This document shows, one piece after another, positions 62,990-64,000 of a stretch of DNA of 64,000 nt. The translations under genes and the position numbers were made by a program. The notes beneath the pieces were generated by a model that made no database searches, had not been told where the DNA came from, and was given only the letters and a program-made list of their open reading frames with translations. Position 1 is the first letter of the stretch, and each line of letters starts with the position of its first letter. Source of the DNA: Polyangium fumosum (GTDB lineage Bacteria; Myxococcota_A; Polyangia; Polyangiales; Polyangiaceae); assembly GCF_005144585.1 (NCBI RefSeq), contig NZ_SSMQ01000004.1:62001-126000 (forward strand). The letters run 5' to 3'.

Positions 62990-64000
62990 TCAGCGCTTGT
63001 TGATCGCCTTGATCTCGCGGAGTTTGTCCTTCGCGGCCTTGCCGATCGGCGCGTCCTTTCCGAGCTCCACGGCCTTGCCCATGGAGAACTCGGCGCTCTG
63101 CGGCTTCTGGAGCGCGAGCTGTGCGAGGCCCATGTAGTAGTACCCCGCGGCGTAGTCGGGCTTCACCTTCACGGACTCCTGGTAGTCCGCGAGCGCGCCG
63201 GCCTCGTCGCCGAGCTCGTGCTTGCAGGTGCCGCGGCGGACGAACCACTCGGGGTCGGTCGCCTTGAGCTTGATCGCTCGGTCGAACGCGGCCACGCAGT
63301 CGCCGAACGCCTTGCCGTAGCCGAGCATGCGACCGACCGTGACGAGCATCGCGGGGTCGTCCTTCGTGCCTTCGAGGACCTTCTTCAGGTGCGGCACGGC
63401 CTTCTCGTGTTGCTTCGCCTCGGCGAGCATCGCGGCGTACTCGAAGCGCACCTCGACGGTGTCGCCCTTCGCGATCGCCGTGTCGTAGGCCTTCGACGCG
63501 CCCTCGACGTCGCCCTTCAGGCCGAGCGCGTAGCCGAGGTTGCGCAACATGCCGACATCACCGGGCACCTTTTCGAGCGCCGCGCGGAGGTGCTTGATGG
63601 CGTCGTCGGTGCGCGGCGGGCTCGTCGAGAGGTAGATCGCCGCGAGGTTCTGCGCGGCCGCGGCGAGCCCCGGCTTGAGCTTCAGCGCGGCGAGGTAGGA
63701 CGCCTCGGCGCCGGCGAGGTCGTTCTCCTTTTCGAGCACGAGGCCCATGTACGCGTGCGCCTCGGCGTTGTCCGGCGACGCCTTGAGCGCGCGTTCGAGG
63801 TGGACTTTGCCGGCCGCGTACTGCTCCTTGTCGATGTAGGCCACGGCGCGCTGGAAGTCGGTCTGCGCGGCGCCCTCGTTGATGCCTTCGTTCCCGCCGA
63901 GCGGCGGATCGGCGACGAGATCGGGATCCTTCGGCGGCGGCGTGCTGCCGCCGCACGCCATGAGGAGGAGCGCCGTGGCGCAAGGGAGGAGGAAGGCTCT
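62990..64000 (-). CDS. TPR-repeat lipoprotein (5' end outside window)
   Basis: The visible 336 residues contain at least seven TPR motifs (EAHAYMGLVLEKENDLAGAE, LRNLGYALGLKGDVEGASKA, YYYMGLAQLALQKPQSAEFS). An internal ATG at 63961 looks like a start, but the frame continues upstream as a hydrophobic signal (RAFLLPCATALLLMAC) that completes a lipobox, so the true start lies beyond base 64000. The mature protein starts CGGSTPPPK. Probably a periplasmic scaffold lipoprotein. It is convergent with the VTT-like gene, with adjacent stops. Confidence 0.88.
   Translation of the reverse strand, partial: RAFLLPCATALLLMACGGSTPPPKDPDLVADPPLGGNEGINEGAAQTDFQRAVAYIDKEQYAAGKVHLERALKASPDNAEAHAYMGLVLEKENDLAGAEASYLAALKLKPGLAAAAQNLAAIYLSTSPPRTDDAIKHLRAALEKVPGDVGMLRNLGYALGLKGDVEGASKAYDTAIAKGDTVEVRFEYAAMLAEAKQHEKAVPHLKKVLEGTKDDPAMLVTVGRMLGYGKAFGDCVAAFDRAIKLKATDPEWFVRRGTCKHELGDEAGALADYQESVKVKPDYAAGYYYMGLAQLALQKPQSAEFSMGKAVELGKDAPIGKAAKDKLREIKAINKR

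Noticed and set aside
62990-63961. Treating the ATG at 63961 as the true start of the TPR lipoprotein
   Set aside because: The frame upstream to the window edge encodes a hydrophobic signal that completes the lipobox LLLMAC, so the start must lie outside the window.

Overview
The window looks like a chromosomal segment from a large-genome, high-GC myxobacterium. Sorangiineae/Polyangiales is an inference. The grounds are very GC-rich coding DNA with heavy antisense open frames, many secreted Cys-rich lipoproteins, a MYXO-CTERM-like C-terminus on an RCC1 protein, NtrC-type signalling, an ECF sigma factor, and the tig-clpP-clpX-lon and parAB core loci. No rRNA, tRNA, CRISPR array, IS element or prophage was recognised. 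Both window ends cut genes: an NtrC-family regulator on the left and a TPR lipoprotein on the right.

Layout. 1-8 kb: sigma-54 activator, TPR protein, Nudix hydrolase, SPFH protein, membrane adenylate cyclase with a small partner, and a YgiQ radical SAM protein. 8-15 kb: a DUF2235/Tle1-like hydrolase, two lipoproteins of unknown role, and a metallophosphoesterase fused to an HdeD-like membrane domain. 15.3-24.4 kb: a secreted glucan-degradation locus. 24.5-33.6 kb: TerB-like protein, RCC1 beta-propeller protein, UBP zinc finger, SUMF1/FGE-like lipoprotein, small lipoproteins, a 43/44-bp tandem repeat array and an L,D-transpeptidase. 33.7-42.7 kb: four paralogous Cys-rich lipoproteins. 42.8-49.6 kb: two zinc-ribbon/beta-propeller proteins, glycogen synthase and an RluA-type pseudouridine synthase. 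49.6-60 kb: RHH protein, a zinc-ribbon ParA-like ATPase, purH, lon, clpX, clpP and tig, all on the minus strand. 60-64 kb: a small acidic protein, parA-parB, a VTT/DedA-like protein and the truncated TPR lipoprotein.

The most notable system is at 15.3-24.4 kb. Two operons and one single gene each start just after the same 27-nt element, GAGCCGTTT-N7-TCGAYCCACTT, with identical internal spacing at 15349, 20645 and 23450. The first operon encodes a TOS1-like putative glycosyl hydrolase (a family best known from fungal cell walls), a GH128-type beta-1,3-glucanase, an unknown secreted lipoprotein and a second TOS1-like protein. The second encodes an ECF sigma factor, a FecR-like membrane protein and a predicted outer-membrane protein, with start/stop overlaps. 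The third site precedes a second GH128 enzyme. I infer an autoregulated ECF regulon for attacking beta-1,3-glucan, for example in fungal or yeast walls. A pair of inverted hairpin elements separates the first operon from the sigma operon.

Other points of interest are the CACGTG-centred tandem array between convergent genes, the A'-B'-B-A order of the Cys-rich paralogues, the ParA-like ATPase with a Cys-rich N-terminus followed by an RHH gene, and short dispersed repeats. Start sites were chosen from Shine-Dalgarno spacing and signal peptides, and several differ from the longest open frame.
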